Assembly (NCBI GenBank): GCA_023251255.1
Contig: JAHEZD010000014.1
Coordinates: 1-64,000 of the forward strand
From: Chitinophagaceae bacterium
GTDB lineage: Bacteria; Bacteroidota; Bacteroidia; Chitinophagales; Chitinophagaceae
DNA length: 64,000 nt
Direction of reading: 5' to 3'
Of the stretch, positions 9,046 through 18,053 are shown in pieces. The translations under genes were made by a program, and so were the position numbers. The notes under the pieces were generated by a model. It worked only from the letters and a program-made list of their open reading frames with translations. It was not told where the DNA came from and searched no databases. The stretch's first letter is position 1. The number at the start of each line of letters is the position of its first letter.

Positions 9046-9483
9046 ATGAAAACAGTAATGACAATCTTGTATGTATGTGGTGGCCTGATGGTTGCAGCAG
9101 CAATAATGGGCGCTATAGACTATAAAGCAGCCAAACAAAAAGGTAGTTTGGATAATTTGTACAAAGAAGAAAAGCCCGCTCCCTTCGTAAAACAGGTAAA
9201 GACCATTAGAGCAAAAGAGTATAGCCGTGCAGCAATAGAAAACCGTACAGTTGGAGAAGCCGCCAATACAAAACAGGTTGTTGATAACAATAATTACCCT
9301 GTTCCTGCAACAGCAATAGCTAGACAAACTATTTCATCAACCATCCATAAAAAAGACAAAATGAAAAAAAGAATAAGGTTCAGCCAGTTTTCAAGGTCTG
9401 CCTTGGTGCGGGAATACCCTATTGATGAAGAAGTGGAAGTTGGGGATACACTAAAAACAAATGTCGGAACTATAAATTTTTAA
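9046..9483 (+). CDS. Small single-pass membrane protein, unknown
   Basis: 145 residues with one N-terminal transmembrane helix (about 4-22) and a long hydrophilic, Lys/Asn-rich tail containing no recognisable motif. It starts 10 bases after the DUF2306 membrane protein, so probably the same transcript. The codon pattern runs cleanly to the stop, and a terminator hairpin follows at 9558-9583. I do not recognise a family. Confidence 0.55.
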   Translation: MKTVMTILYVCGGLMVAAAIMGAIDYKAAKQKGSLDNLYKEEKPAPFVKQVKTIRAKEYSRAAIENRTVGEAANTKQVVDNNNYPVPATAIARQTISSTIHKKDKMKKRIRFSQFSRSALVREYPIDEEVEVGDTLKTNVGTINF

Positions 9484-9557
9484 CAGTAACCATTTCCCTA
9501 TAATAACCGTTACATAAAGAACGCTGGTACTCGTCGGGAATATCAGTGTTGCCTTGA

Positions 9558-9588
9558 AAGCCACTTCTGTTTAGGAGTGGCTTATTTT
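9558..9588. terminator. Terminator hairpin between convergent genes
   Basis: A 10-bp stem including one G-T pair (9558-9567 with 9574-9583) and 6-base loop, followed by a T-rich run. It lies between genes ending at 9483 (+) and 9582 (-), overlapping the last bases of gldD. Confidence 0.65.
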
Positions 9589-10235
9589 GTTTTTGTATCG
9601 TTCCATTTGAAGGTGTTGATTAAATGCTTCATATCGTCCTCCACAAAATTGTTTACAGAGCGCATGGAATCCTTATTGGGCGTGGCATAGAAATATAATG
9701 CCCCACGTAGGAAATGCTTGGTGGAATCGGTGAGGAAAAACTGCTTGGCCGTGGCCACATCACCGCCTACATTGAAAAAGATGCCGTGGATACCGTTGAT
9801 GGTGGCAATGACCGAGTCATCGATGGACTCTGCTTTTTGTGCGTGCTTGCTGGTTAATTTGAATGCCTCGTTCACCAAAGTATCCAATTTGTTTGGACCA
9901 ATTTCTTTGTAGCTTACATAGATCCTCCCATTGAACTGGGGAAAATTGATATTTATCCACCAAGGATTTTCTGTGGCTTCACCAAAGAAAGTAGAATCCT
10001 TTACCACTTCTGCATAAACAGGGTATTCAAAAGTGTATGGATAGCCCGGCCGATTGAAAACTGCATATTCCTTTTTGGGAAAATCTATTTTGAAATACCC
10101 TTTTTGTTTGGGGGTGAAATTGCTGTTGCAGGAAAACAAGCTCATGGTTAATAGGCAATAGGTCATAGCCATTGCCCAATGATTAGTTACTATAAGCCAT
10201 TTTCTATGAACCATGAACTTTAAACTACTTCCCAT
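9582..10235 (-). CDS. gldD: Gliding motility lipoprotein GldD
   Basis: Up to 217 residues. GldD is an envelope lipoprotein needed for gliding and linked to T9SS function in Flavobacterium; its biochemical role is unsettled. The lipobox is LFSC, and the mature start (FTPKQKGYFKIDFPKKEYAV) with the later PYTFEYPVYA and PWWININFPQ blocks is the GldD pattern. The start is uncertain: the ATG at 10235 overlaps the gldE stop by 11 bases, while ATGs at 10214 and 10172 give shorter signal peptides. The order ssb-gldE-gldD is the same as in gliding flavobacteria and supports the call. Confidence 0.88.
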   Translation of the reverse strand: MGSSLKFMVHRKWLIVTNHWAMAMTYCLLTMSLFSCNSNFTPKQKGYFKIDFPKKEYAVFNRPGYPYTFEYPVYAEVVKDSTFFGEATENPWWININFPQFNGRIYVSYKEIGPNKLDTLVNEAFKLTSKHAQKAESIDDSVIATINGIHGIFFNVGGDVATAKQFFLTDSTKHFLRGALYFYATPNKDSMRSVNNFVEDDMKHLINTFKWNDTKTK

Positions 10236-11598
10236 TTACTTGTGGCTTGATCGTTATTTTAATTTTGTTGATGCGGTTGCGTTCTACTTCAAGAATGGTA
10301 AATTCGAAATCACCACAGGGTACCATTTGTGAAATATTGGGTATTTCACCGGCTATTTCCAGAACCAGTCCAGCTAGGGAATCTGCTTCCCCTTTCACCA
10401 TATCAAAAGTGTCGAGCGGCAATTGCATGTACTTGCACACATCGTTGATCATGGTACGGCCTTCGAATATATAGTTGTATTCATCCAGTTTCTTATGGTC
10501 AGCATCTTCCTCATCAAACTCGTCGGTTATTTCTCCAATAACCTCCTCAAGGATATCTTCCAGTGTCACAATACCGCTTGTGCCTCCAAATTCGTCCACC
10601 ACCACGGCAAAATGGATCCTTTTGCTCTGGAACTCCTGCAATAAATCCTCAATCATTTTTTGCTCATGCACAAAATAGGGTTGGCGCATCAATACATGCC
10701 AATTGAATTCCGGTCCATGCTCAATATAGGGGATCAGGTCTTTGGAATGGATCATGCCCACTACTTCATCAAGGTCCTCCCGATAAACGGGCAATCGGCT
10801 ATAATGCAGGTCGCCAACAAGCTTCATCAGTTCCTCAAAAGAGGTGGTGTTTTCAACGCCATGTACATCCAGCCTTGTTTTCATGATCTGCTTAACCGAT
10901 GTATTGCTGAACTTGAGAATTCCTTTCAGGATATTTTTCTCGTTTTCTTCAGGATAGGTAATGTCAATGGCATGGGACATTTCCTCATTATTATAGGCGC
11001 TGTTTTTTTTATTGGTCAGTCTCTTTTCTATAACGTCGCTGTATTTCACCAACCAGTTGCTCATTCCCTTTGTGAGGTAAGAGGTAAACTCCACCACGGG
11101 TGCCACATCCTTGGCAAAGCGGATATTGTTTTGCGTGGCCAGGACTTTTGGCATCACTTCGCCAAAAAGCACCAGCAATGATGAAACTGCTACCACTTTG
11201 ATCATGAATTCCACCCAGGCCATGGTGTTGCCAAAATGGAAAAGGTCATCTATCAATAAATTGGAGATGATAATGATGGCAATGTTCACAAAACTGTTGG
11301 CAATAAGCAATGAACCCAACAATGTTTTGGGTTCATCGAGCAGGTCAATAATTTTCTTATAAGCTGGTTGCTGCTTTGTTTTAAGTAGGTTGATGTCTTT
11401 GTAAGTAAGGGAGAAAAAAGCCACTTCTGCACCGCTCATGATAAAGGAGAACACCAGCAAACAAAGCAATAAAACAATCAGCACAGTGGTACCCTGCGTA
11501 TTGATGGCAGCCAAGTGTAACTGATTTAAAAAAACCGAATGGTAATCCAACACAGGAAATTTTAGTGAAAAAAAGCTGATTCGTCCATCAGCACCCAA
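10225..11598 (-). CDS. gldE: Gliding motility-associated protein GldE (CNNM/CBS, HlyC/CorC-like)
   Basis: 457 residues. Architecture in order: N-terminal CNNM/DUF21 membrane domain with about four helices (35-60, 90-115, 120-145 and a re-entrant piece) containing the MSGAEVAFFS signature; a pair of CBS domains (about 210-335, with LPVYREDLDEVVGMIHSKDL and VVVDEFGGTSGIVTLEDIL); and a C-terminal CorC/HlyC transporter-associated domain (about 350-445). Related proteins move divalent cations. In gliding bacteroidetes gldE overexpression partly compensates gldD defects, which is established for Flavobacterium. It lies between ssb and gldD, overlapping gldD by 11 bases. Confidence 0.9.
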   Translation of the reverse strand: MGADGRISFFSLKFPVLDYHSVFLNQLHLAAINTQGTTVLIVLLLCLLVFSFIMSGAEVAFFSLTYKDINLLKTKQQPAYKKIIDLLDEPKTLLGSLLIANSFVNIAIIIISNLLIDDLFHFGNTMAWVEFMIKVVAVSSLLVLFGEVMPKVLATQNNIRFAKDVAPVVEFTSYLTKGMSNWLVKYSDVIEKRLTNKKNSAYNNEEMSHAIDITYPEENEKNILKGILKFSNTSVKQIMKTRLDVHGVENTTSFEELMKLVGDLHYSRLPVYREDLDEVVGMIHSKDLIPYIEHGPEFNWHVLMRQPYFVHEQKMIEDLLQEFQSKRIHFAVVVDEFGGTSGIVTLEDILEEVIGEITDEFDEEDADHKKLDEYNYIFEGRTMINDVCKYMQLPLDTFDMVKGEADSLAGLVLEIAGEIPNISQMVPCGDFEFTILEVERNRINKIKITIKPQVNGK

Positions 11599-11612
11599 AA
11601 TTGAAACTTAGA

Positions 11613-11620
11613 CAAAAATA
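11613..11620 (-). promoter_or_regulatory. Candidate -7 element (TATTTTTG) of gldE-gldD
   Basis: On the minus strand the sequence reads TATTTTTG, a TANNTTTG match, 14 bases before the gldE ATG, in the gap after ssb. It could give gldE-gldD an own promoter. No -33 box is evident. Confidence 0.3.
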
Positions 11621-11636
11621 TCTTTATTCATTTTAA

Positions 11637-12071
11637 CTAGAACGGCAAACTTTCCCCAATATCCGGCAACGGCGGTAGGTCATCGCCATTGAAACCTTCC
11701 AGATTATCAGTGGCGGCGGTGTGGTGCCCATTCATTTCCCCACGTTTGTCAAGCATGATCAGGTTATCGCCCACCACTTCGGTAGCAAATTTTTTATTGC
11801 CTTCCTTATCTTCCCAACTACGTGTGCGCAAACGTCCTTCCACATAAATAAGGCTTCCTTTGTGCAGGTACTTACTGGCAAGTTCTGCTAGTCCGCGCCA
11901 TAGTACAACTGTATGCCACTCTGTTTGGCTGTTCAGTTTTCCTGTCCGGTCCTTGAAAGTTTCGGTAGTGGCCAAAGGAAATTTGACAACGCCAATATTG
12001 CCTTCTAGATGGTCCATGTGCGGGTCCTTGCCCAAATTGCCAATCAGCATTACTCGGTTTACGCCTCTCAT
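11637..12071 (-). CDS. ssb: Single-stranded DNA-binding protein
   Basis: 144 residues, shorter than E. coli SSB but usual for this phylum. It coats single-stranded DNA in replication and repair. The OB fold covers about residues 1-110 (MRGVNRVMLIGNLGKDP at the start, WHTVVLWRGLAELASKYL, GSLIYVEGRLRTRSW), followed by a short linker and an acidic C-terminal tip ending ESLPF, the protein-protein interaction tail. It is the first gene of the leftward ssb-gldE-gldD unit, 38 bases ahead of gldE. A paralogue elsewhere cannot be excluded. Confidence 0.95.
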   Translation of the reverse strand: MRGVNRVMLIGNLGKDPHMDHLEGNIGVVKFPLATTETFKDRTGKLNSQTEWHTVVLWRGLAELASKYLHKGSLIYVEGRLRTRSWEDKEGNKKFATEVVGDNLIMLDKRGEMNGHHTAATDNLEGFNGDDLPPLPDIGESLPF

Positions 12072-12337
12072 GTTGCTCTAATTTAGGTTAACCAGAAATT
12101 TTTGCTCCTCCTAAAATAATTTTTTTTGTTGAACAAACGAAGTTTTTGGGAAAGACTTTGGAGATGAACAACTGTTTTTCAATTGGGCTCTTCCGGCAAG
12201 TTTATACTGAACGTAGTTGAAGTACACCATTCATTGTTCATATAATCGGGTAACTTTTCCCACCTTATTGCCTTAAGCCCTTCGCCTTCTGCCTTAAACC
12301 ATCAACCACGGGCCTCACAGCTTTTGCCTTCTGCCCC

Positions 12338-12345
12338 TATCTTTG
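12338..12345 (+). promoter_or_regulatory. Candidate -7 element (TATCTTTG) of lysS
   Basis: TANNTTTG match 21 bases before the lysS ATG. The 295-base gap upstream otherwise shows only low-complexity spacer sequence. Confidence 0.35.
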
Positions 12346-12366
12346 CCCACTTTAATTATTGAGATT

Positions 12367-13884
12367 ATGAGCCAACATTTGAGCAGTCAGGAAGTCATTC
12401 GCCGCGAAAAATTGCAGAAACTGAACGAGGCTGGCATTGATGCTTATCCTGCACCCTTGTTTCCTGTGAATGCCTATTCGGCAGATTTGAAAGCCAACTA
12501 TACAGAAGAAACAAAGGACAATTTTACCAATATCTGCATTGCTGGCCGTGTAATGAGTATTGGAGGAATGGGTAAAGTTGTTTTTATCAAGATTCAGGAT
12601 AGCAAAGGCATCATTCAGCTTTATATAAAACGTGATGAGATTTGCCCCGGAGAAGACAAAAGCTTTTGGGACAATGTTATCAAGCCATTGGACTTGGGTG
12701 ATATTATTGGAGCTACTGGGTTCGTGTTCATCACCAAAACCGGGGAAACCTCCCTGCATACGCAGACCCTTACTTTATTGACCAAAAGTTTGAAACCACT
12801 GCCTGTGGTAAAACGTGATGAAGAAGGCAATGTGTTTGATGAAGTAACTGACCCGGAGTTCCGTTATAGGCAACGCTATGTGGATTTGATTATCAATCCA
12901 GATGTGAAAGAGGTATTTGTAAAACGCACCAAGCTTATCAATACCATCCGCGAATTTTTGAATGCCCAAGGTGCTTTGGAAGTGGACACGCCCGTATTGC
13001 AGTCCATTCCCGGTGGTGCTGCTGCAAGGCCATTTGCCACGCACCACAACGCCTTAGATGTTCCCTTTTATTTGAGGATTGCCAATGAACTGTATCTGAA
13101 AAGGCTGATTGTGGGCGGATTTGATTGGGTATATGAATTCAGCCGCAACTTCAGGAACGAGGGCATGGACAGGACGCATAACCCCGAGTTTACCGTGCTT
13201 GAGTGGTACACAGCTTACAAGGATTATTTCTGGATGATGGAAATAACGGAGCAACTGTTTGAAAAAATTGCCATTGCCCTGCATGGTACCACCGAAGTGC
13301 AGGTGGGAGATAAGGTCATTAGCTTCAAAGCGCCGTTTAAACGCATCAGTATCTTGGATGCCATTAAGGAAAACACAGGTATTGATGTAAGCGAAATGGA
13401 TGAGGAAGGTTTGCGTGGTGTGTGCAAGCAATTGAACATTGGCGTTCCTACCAATATCGGCAAGGGCAAACTGATTGACGAACTGTTCAGTGAAACAGGC
13501 GAACATTTATACATCCAGCCCACTTTCATTATCGATTACCCAGTGGAAATGAGCCCATTGACCAAGAAGCATAGGAGCAAGAAAGGCTTGGTAGAACGTT
13601 TTGAACTGATGATCAATGGAAAGGAACTGGCCAATGCCTATAGCGAACTGAACGACCCTATTGACCAACGTGAACGTTTTGAGGAGCAGGTAAAACTGAT
13701 GGAACGTGGCGATGACGAAGCCATGTTTATAGACCATGATTTCTTAAGGGCATTGGAGTACGGTATGCCGCCAACAAGTGGCATTGGTATCGGCATAGAC
13801 CGTTTGGTGATGCTGATGACCAATCAACCAAGTATCCAGGATGTGTTGCTGTTTCCTCAGATGCGGCCTGAGAAGTTGGATTGA
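12367..13884 (+). CDS. lysS: Lysyl-tRNA synthetase, class II
   Basis: 505 residues from the ATG at 12367, the usual size of bacterial LysRS-II. It charges tRNA-Lys with lysine using ATP. The N-terminal OB-fold anticodon domain (about 55-150, beginning ICIAGRVMSIGGMGK) precedes the catalytic core. Class II motif 2 is FRNEGMDRTHNPEFT and motif 3 is GIGIGIDRLVMLMT near the end. Motif 1 proline lies in the FLNAQGALEVDTPVLQ stretch. A longer start at 12343 adds eight unlikely residues. A tRNA-Lys gene lies 7.6 kb away on the same strand. A terminator follows at 13916. Confidence 0.97.
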   Translation: MSQHLSSQEVIRREKLQKLNEAGIDAYPAPLFPVNAYSADLKANYTEETKDNFTNICIAGRVMSIGGMGKVVFIKIQDSKGIIQLYIKRDEICPGEDKSFWDNVIKPLDLGDIIGATGFVFITKTGETSLHTQTLTLLTKSLKPLPVVKRDEEGNVFDEVTDPEFRYRQRYVDLIINPDVKEVFVKRTKLINTIREFLNAQGALEVDTPVLQSIPGGAAARPFATHHNALDVPFYLRIANELYLKRLIVGGFDWVYEFSRNFRNEGMDRTHNPEFTVLEWYTAYKDYFWMMEITEQLFEKIAIALHGTTEVQVGDKVISFKAPFKRISILDAIKENTGIDVSEMDEEGLRGVCKQLNIGVPTNIGKGKLIDELFSETGEHLYIQPTFIIDYPVEMSPLTKKHRSKKGLVERFELMINGKELANAYSELNDPIDQRERFEEQVKLMERGDDEAMFIDHDFLRALEYGMPPTSGIGIGIDRLVMLMTNQPSIQDVLLFPQMRPEKLD

Positions 13885-13915
13885 TTTGACAATACAATAA
13901 AAACTTAAATAGCTG

Positions 13916-13946
13916 AAGCCGGTTCATCATCATGAACCGGCTTTTT
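13916..13946 (+). terminator. Intrinsic terminator of lysS
   Basis: A perfect 12-bp stem (13916-13927 with 13932-13943), 4-base loop and T-run, 31 bases after the lysS stop. Confidence 0.9.
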
Positions 13947-13972
13947 AATTGAAATGATTTTTATCTTGAGCC

Positions 13973-14425
13973 ATGCAATTGTCTAAAATTAGAGCCTACT
14001 TTTTATTGCAAGCGCTTTTTATAGGACTCATTCTTTTATACAATACTCCGTGGTTGCTTAGTAGTGTTGCAATTGGCAGGATAGATGAGTTTAATAATGG
14101 CCATTTAAAGTGGTACAGAGATGGGCTCTATAAAGAAAGAATGGATGTTTCTTATTTTGTAGAAGGAACTGCTTATCTGGATAATTTTAGCCGCAATGCC
14201 ATTCCCGATTCACAAACAGCTATTGAAGTACGGTACTTGAACTTTGCACCAAGCATTTCCCATATCAACTCGTTTGAAGAAAATTATGAAGGGTCAATTG
14301 TTTGCTATTTGGTGCTGTTTATGGTAAGCACAATAATCTTTGCCATCCCTAATGATATCATTCCAAAAGGGAGCTTATTTGTTATTTCAAAAGAAAAGCC
14401 TTGGATAAGAATGATTACCGGTTAA
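13973..14425 (+). CDS. Two-helix membrane protein with external domain, unknown
   Basis: 150 residues: a transmembrane helix at about 10-27, an extracytoplasmic part of about 85 residues (FNNGHLKWYRDGLYKERMDV, then beta-rich), and a second helix at about 106-125, with a short cytoplasmic tail. The two-helix frame around a small beta domain recalls DUF3592-type proteins, but no signature secures that. It sits between the lysS terminator and the first rluF-tail repeat and has no obvious operon partner. Real gene judged by length and membrane pattern. Confidence 0.55.
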   Translation: MQLSKIRAYFLLQALFIGLILLYNTPWLLSSVAIGRIDEFNNGHLKWYRDGLYKERMDVSYFVEGTAYLDNFSRNAIPDSQTAIEVRYLNFAPSISHINSFEENYEGSIVCYLVLFMVSTIIFAIPNDIIPKGSLFVISKEKPWIRMITG

Positions 14426-14433
14426 AAATTCCT

Positions 14434-14477
14434 ATTCTTCCATCCCATCCACCCAGCAGTTTTGCTTGAGTTCGGCT
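14434..14477 (+). repeat. Copy A of the rluF 3'-end repeat (degenerate)
   Basis: This stretch matches the last codons of rluF (true copy at 18614-18657), with one deletion and some changes. It shares the CATCCCATCC and GCTTGAG variants with copy B at 17951, so A and B are closest to each other. It stands just before the beta-propeller gene. Confidence 0.75.
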
Positions 14478-14721
14478 AAAAAAATGCTTTTATAACTAAG
14501 GGAATGCTATATTTGGCCAACATGTTACGTATGCTATAAATATGCTATGCAAATGCTCTTTTTTTTTGCTAAAAAGGCCATTGATTTTGTGGTTCTCCGG
14601 TACGGGAGATTTATTTAAATCAATTCAATAATAACCCCTACAATTGAAAAAGAGAGGTATCAACCTAGCATTAACTATCCCAACCGAACCATTCCTTTTG
14701 ATCACCTTAACCAACTGGTTT

Positions 14722-17292
14722 ATGAAAATTTTTACAAGGGCTTTATATTTCTTTTTATTAATGATGGCTGTTACCGCTACCCTTAAAGCGCAGGTGGTAA
14801 CACAGTCATGGGCATCCTTAGATCCCGATGCAGGCCCTATTGGTATAGCCATAGATGCCTCTGGCAATGTATATACGGCCAATGCCAATAACGGTACCGT
14901 AAGCAAGGTCACCCCTACTGGTACACTAACGCAGGCCTGGGCAACCTTGGATCCCAGTGCTTATCCCTATGGAATAGCCGTGGATGTTTCTGGTAATGTG
15001 TACACGGCCAATAATCTGAACAATACCGTGAGCAAGGTCACGCCCTCCGGTACAGTAACGCAATCCTGGGCCGTACTGGCTTCCGGTGCACGCCCCCGGG
15101 GTATAGCCATAGATGCCTCCGGCAATCTATATACGGCCAATTATAATAATAATACCGTGAGTAAGATCACCCCCTCAGGTACAGTAACACAGTCCTGGGC
15201 CACGTTGGCTTCCGGTGCCAATCCCAATGCTGTAACAACAGATGCTTCCAGCAATGTGTACACGGCTAATTATGGTAACAATACCGTGAGCAAGATTACT
15301 ACTTCTGGCACAGTAACACAGTCCTGGGCCGCATTGGCTTCCGGTGCCAGTCCCTATGCCATAACGATAGACGCCTCTGGCAATGTGTACATCGCTAATT
15401 CTGGTAACAATACCGTGAGTAAGATCACATCCTCCGGTACACTAACGCAGTCCTGGGCAACCCTGAATCCCGGCTCAATGCCCGATGCAATAGCCGTAGA
15501 TGTCGCCGGCAATGTATACGCGGCCAATAATACGGACAATACGGTAAGTAAGATCACCGCTTCGGGTACAGTAACGCAAGCATGGGCAGCCCTGGATCCC
15601 AATGCAGTCCCCTATGCTATGGTCATAAATGCCGCAGGCAATCTATACACAGCTAATCTTGCTAATAGCACGGTAAGTAAAATAATCAGCAATTGTACAT
15701 GGACAGGCACAACCAGCACGGCCTGGGCCACTGCCACCAACTGGAATGGAGGAGGGGTACCCAATGCTGGTGTGGATGTACTTATTCCCACCGGTACGGT
15801 CAATGCACCCCTTGTTGGTACTACAGCCGCCGCAGACAAGTTAACCATACAGACTGGTGCTGTGTTAACAATAGGTGGCAGCAGCATATTTACTGTAGGC
15901 ACCCTTGTGAACAATGGAAAGTTTGTTGTGGCACCGGGTGGCACCTATATGGGCAGTTATACCAGCATCAGCGGTACTGGCAGCTTTACCCTGCAGCAAA
16001 CAATAACAGGGCAGCGTGGCTGGCGGATGCTGGCCAACCCTTTTTCTACCGCTACCGATATAGCCACTGTAGCTGCTGCCAATGGTATTGCCATTGGCAC
16101 CACGGTTCCTGCCAGCGGTTTAACCGATTCCCGCACTTACAGCAATGCTACCAATAGCTGGTTGAATGTAACCGGCAGCAACTGGGCGGCCAACACGCCC
16201 TATGCCCTGTTCATTCGTGGCCTGTCAAGCGAAGTAACCGGCAGTAGCTATTCAGCAGGTCCTTCCTCCTTTATCTATAGTGTAAGCGGTGCATTCAATG
16301 GTGCCAGCACCACGGTAACGCCTTCCGTTGCCAATAATTTTATGGTAGTAGGCAATCCTTATGCAGCACCAGTAACCACTGCCGCATTAACCAATGGAGC
16401 AGGTAAACCTTTCTATCTTTACCAGATAAGCCAAGGTGCCAATCAAACGGCCCAACGTACCAAAGCCGGCGGATGGATAGCACAGGTAAGTTCTTCCTCT
16501 ACTGCTACCATGCCGGTACTGGGTGTTATTGCTTACAAGCCTGTTACTACTACGCCTTATAATATAGCTACCAGTAATATCAAAACAAATGGCACCCTCC
16601 AAACCGGTTTGTTCAGGGCCCAGGAACCTGTACAATACCTGGAACTGAACGTAGAGCAGGGAGGGGCACTGCAGGACAAGCTGTTTGTACGTTTGGATAG
16701 TAAATCAACGGATAACAGCGATGACAATAACGAGCTGGTCAAACTTTACAACGACAATGTGAACCTGTACACAAAGGCCGCCGACAACAGGGACATGGCC
16801 ATCGATGCCAGGGCGGTGCTTTCTTCCATCCCCATGGGCATCAGCGCCCTTGCCGGCAACTATACTTTTAAGGTAGCTTCCAATAGCCTGCCCGGTGCTA
16901 CCATTTACCTGGAGGATAGGTTTGTAAAGTCAACCACGGTACTGAAAGCCGGTGACGACTACCCGTTCAGTATTACAGCGGATAGTTCCAGTAAAGGTGA
17001 ACACAGGTTTGTGCTGTCTTTTTCACAAAAAGCGTTGGCCATTGATGGTGCAACGGACCTTAAGTTCCGCGTATTTGGCAATATCCAAGCCAATAGCTTG
17101 ACGATGGAACTGTCCGGGAGCAGCCAGCCTGCAGCACTGGAAATAGTTGATCTTGCCGGTAAGCTGATGTGGAAAACGAAGGTCGTTAATGGTATCAACG
17201 TTTTAACTGTCAACAATATGGCAACCGGCGTGTACCTACTTCGTGTCAGTGATGCAAAGGGGACCGTTGCCCAAAAAATAGTCAAGGATTAA
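14722..17292 (+). CDS. Beta-propeller surface protein with T9SS C-terminal sorting domain
   Basis: 856 residues from the ATG at 14722, which begins a clean signal peptide (MKIFTRALYFFLLMM... ending LKAQ); a TTG start at 14644 would bury it. Residues about 27-324 are seven near-identical 43-residue repeats (IDASGNVYTAN...NNTVSKVTP...GTVTQSWA). They resemble NHL/virginiamycin-B-lyase-type blades and predict a seven-bladed propeller. A GTVNAPLVGT-type beta-helix region and a long Ser/Thr/Ala-rich part follow. The last about 75 residues (FRVFGNIQANSLTMELSG ... VYLLRVSDAKGTVAQKIVKD) are a Por/type A sorting tail, so export by T9SS is predicted. Ligand unknown. A PID-CTERM-like peptide gene lies 28 bases downstream. 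Confidence 0.85.
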   Translation: MKIFTRALYFFLLMMAVTATLKAQVVTQSWASLDPDAGPIGIAIDASGNVYTANANNGTVSKVTPTGTLTQAWATLDPSAYPYGIAVDVSGNVYTANNLNNTVSKVTPSGTVTQSWAVLASGARPRGIAIDASGNLYTANYNNNTVSKITPSGTVTQSWATLASGANPNAVTTDASSNVYTANYGNNTVSKITTSGTVTQSWAALASGASPYAITIDASGNVYIANSGNNTVSKITSSGTLTQSWATLNPGSMPDAIAVDVAGNVYAANNTDNTVSKITASGTVTQAWAALDPNAVPYAMVINAAGNLYTANLANSTVSKIISNCTWTGTTSTAWATATNWNGGGVPNAGVDVLIPTGTVNAPLVGTTAAADKLTIQTGAVLTIGGSSIFTVGTLVNNGKFVVAPGGTYMGSYTSISGTGSFTLQQTITGQRGWRMLANPFSTATDIATVAAANGIAIGTTVPASGLTDSRTYSNATNSWLNVTGSNWAANTPYALFIRGLSSEVTGSSYSAGPSSFIYSVSGAFNGASTTVTPSVANNFMVVGNPYAAPVTTAALTNGAGKPFYLYQISQGANQTAQRTKAGGWIAQVSSSSTATMPVLGVIAYKPVTTTPYNIATSNIKTNGTLQTGLFRAQEPVQYLELNVEQGGALQDKLFVRLDSKSTDNSDDNNELVKLYNDNVNLYTKAADNRDMAIDARAVLSSIPMGISALAGNYTFKVASNSLPGATIYLEDRFVKSTTVLKAGDDYPFSITADSSSKGEHRFVLSFSQKALAIDGATDLKFRVFGNIQANSLTMELSGSSQPAALEIVDLAGKLMWKTKVVNGINVLTVNNMATGVYLLRVSDAKGTVAQKIVKD
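14800..15693 (+). repeat. Seven tandem 129-bp coding repeats
   Basis: Exact 129-base period: TQSWA or TQAWA codons recur at 14800, 14929, and onward through seven units, the last slightly shorter. Unit number suggests a closed seven-bladed propeller. The DNA is similar enough between units for slippage or recombination to change copy number. Confidence 0.9.
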
Positions 17293-17320
17293 ATCTGCCA
17301 AAAGGTCTCAAAACAAAAAA

Positions 17321-17545
17321 ATGCCCCCAATGAACCATCCATATACCAATATGCAGCAACTGCTGAAAATAGTATGTTGCCTCTTTGCCCTGATTGTTTT
17401 TTGCAGTCTTTCTGCTCATGCCCAGATACCCGATCCGGGCGGGGATGTTGACAATGCGCCAATTGATGGTGGCCTCAGCCTGCTGGTGGCTGCGGGAGTA
17501 GGCTATGGCGCAAAGAAAATAAAAGCAAGAAAAGAGCGGGGGTGA
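17321..17545 (+). CDS. PID-CTERM-like short membrane-anchored peptide
   Basis: Up to 74 residues; internal ATGs at 17330 and 17351 are also possible. Signal peptide (LLKIVCCLFALIVFCSLSAHAQ), then a mature spacer of only about 13 residues, then PIDGGLSLLVAAGVGYGAKK with a hydrophobic helix and a basic end. PID-Gly-Gly followed by a Gly/Ala helix and lysines is the PID-CTERM type of sorting tail described in Bacteroidota; I recognise it from memory. Such short proteins have almost no domain besides the two ends, so a role as a tail-anchored peptide is only inferred. It follows the T9SS propeller gene by 28 bases, probably one transcript. Confidence 0.7.
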   Translation: MPPMNHPYTNMQQLLKIVCCLFALIVFCSLSAHAQIPDPGGDVDNAPIDGGLSLLVAAGVGYGAKKIKARKERG

Positions 17546-17730
17546 TGAGGTTTTGACACCGCTGGCAAAAGACTAATCAGGACGATTGGCCCTTTTGGTT
17601 GCCCCTGGTGCCGGAGGGCCTGGCAAGATGGCCATGGTTGGACAGGATTACCAAGAGCGATACCTCACCCCAGCCTGCTTTACGGCAAACCGTATCCAAT
17701 GTATGATCTCTAAAGTAGCCTTATCCCATA
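17546..17730. other. Gene-free spacer
   Basis: No credible coding frame, RNA or terminator was found between the PID-CTERM-like gene and the decayed toxin-antitoxin copy. Both strands were read; all frames break quickly. Confidence 0.5.
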
Positions 17731-17943
17731 CACCCAAGTAAATGATTGGGATGAAAATTTTGTACAGCAACTAGAAGAAAGCAGCCGTTGCGAAAGCAAA
17801 AATCCAATAAAAAAGAATGAACTATGCATGCTTATTGAATGATTGTTTGCAAAACATTTGCCCGTAAACGGCTAATTCACATTGCAGCTACCTATCACCA
17901 CAAAAGAAATCAAAAGAAAAAAAATAGACGGATCCGTAAATAA
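17731..17943 (+). pseudogene. Decayed copy of the toxin-antitoxin module
   Basis: This is a shrunken duplicate of 18155-18607. Bases 17731-17782 match the antitoxin middle (18155-18206), 17781-17840 match the antitoxin end plus toxin start (around 18264-18320), and 17842-17943 match the toxin end. Large pieces are missing: roughly 58 bases of antitoxin and about 180 of toxin. The toxin C-terminal frame is still open (KRLIHIAATYHHKRN... to a stop at 17941-17943) but has no start. It is not expected to make a functional protein. Confidence 0.85.
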
Positions 17944-17990
17944 TCTTCCTTACTCATCCATCCCATCCACACCAGCAGTTTTGCTTGAGC
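17842..17990 (+). repeat. 149-bp direct repeat of 18506-18654
   Basis: The two stretches align without gaps with 9 differences (94% identity), covering the toxin 3' end and the last about 13 codons of rluF (minus strand). The offset is a constant 664 bases. Confidence 0.9.
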
Positions 17991-17997
17991 TGGCTCT
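17950..17997 (+). repeat. Copy B of the rluF 3'-end repeat
   Basis: Carries the rluF stop codon position (TTA at 17950-17952) and about 14 preceding codons, then diverges at the CTGGCTCTACC junction. It is an orphan tail with no rluF body attached. Confidence 0.85.
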
Positions 17998-18053
17998 ACC
18001 AGCATCATGCTAACCAAAGAATCAGTAAATTCGATTTGAAAATAATTCTGATT

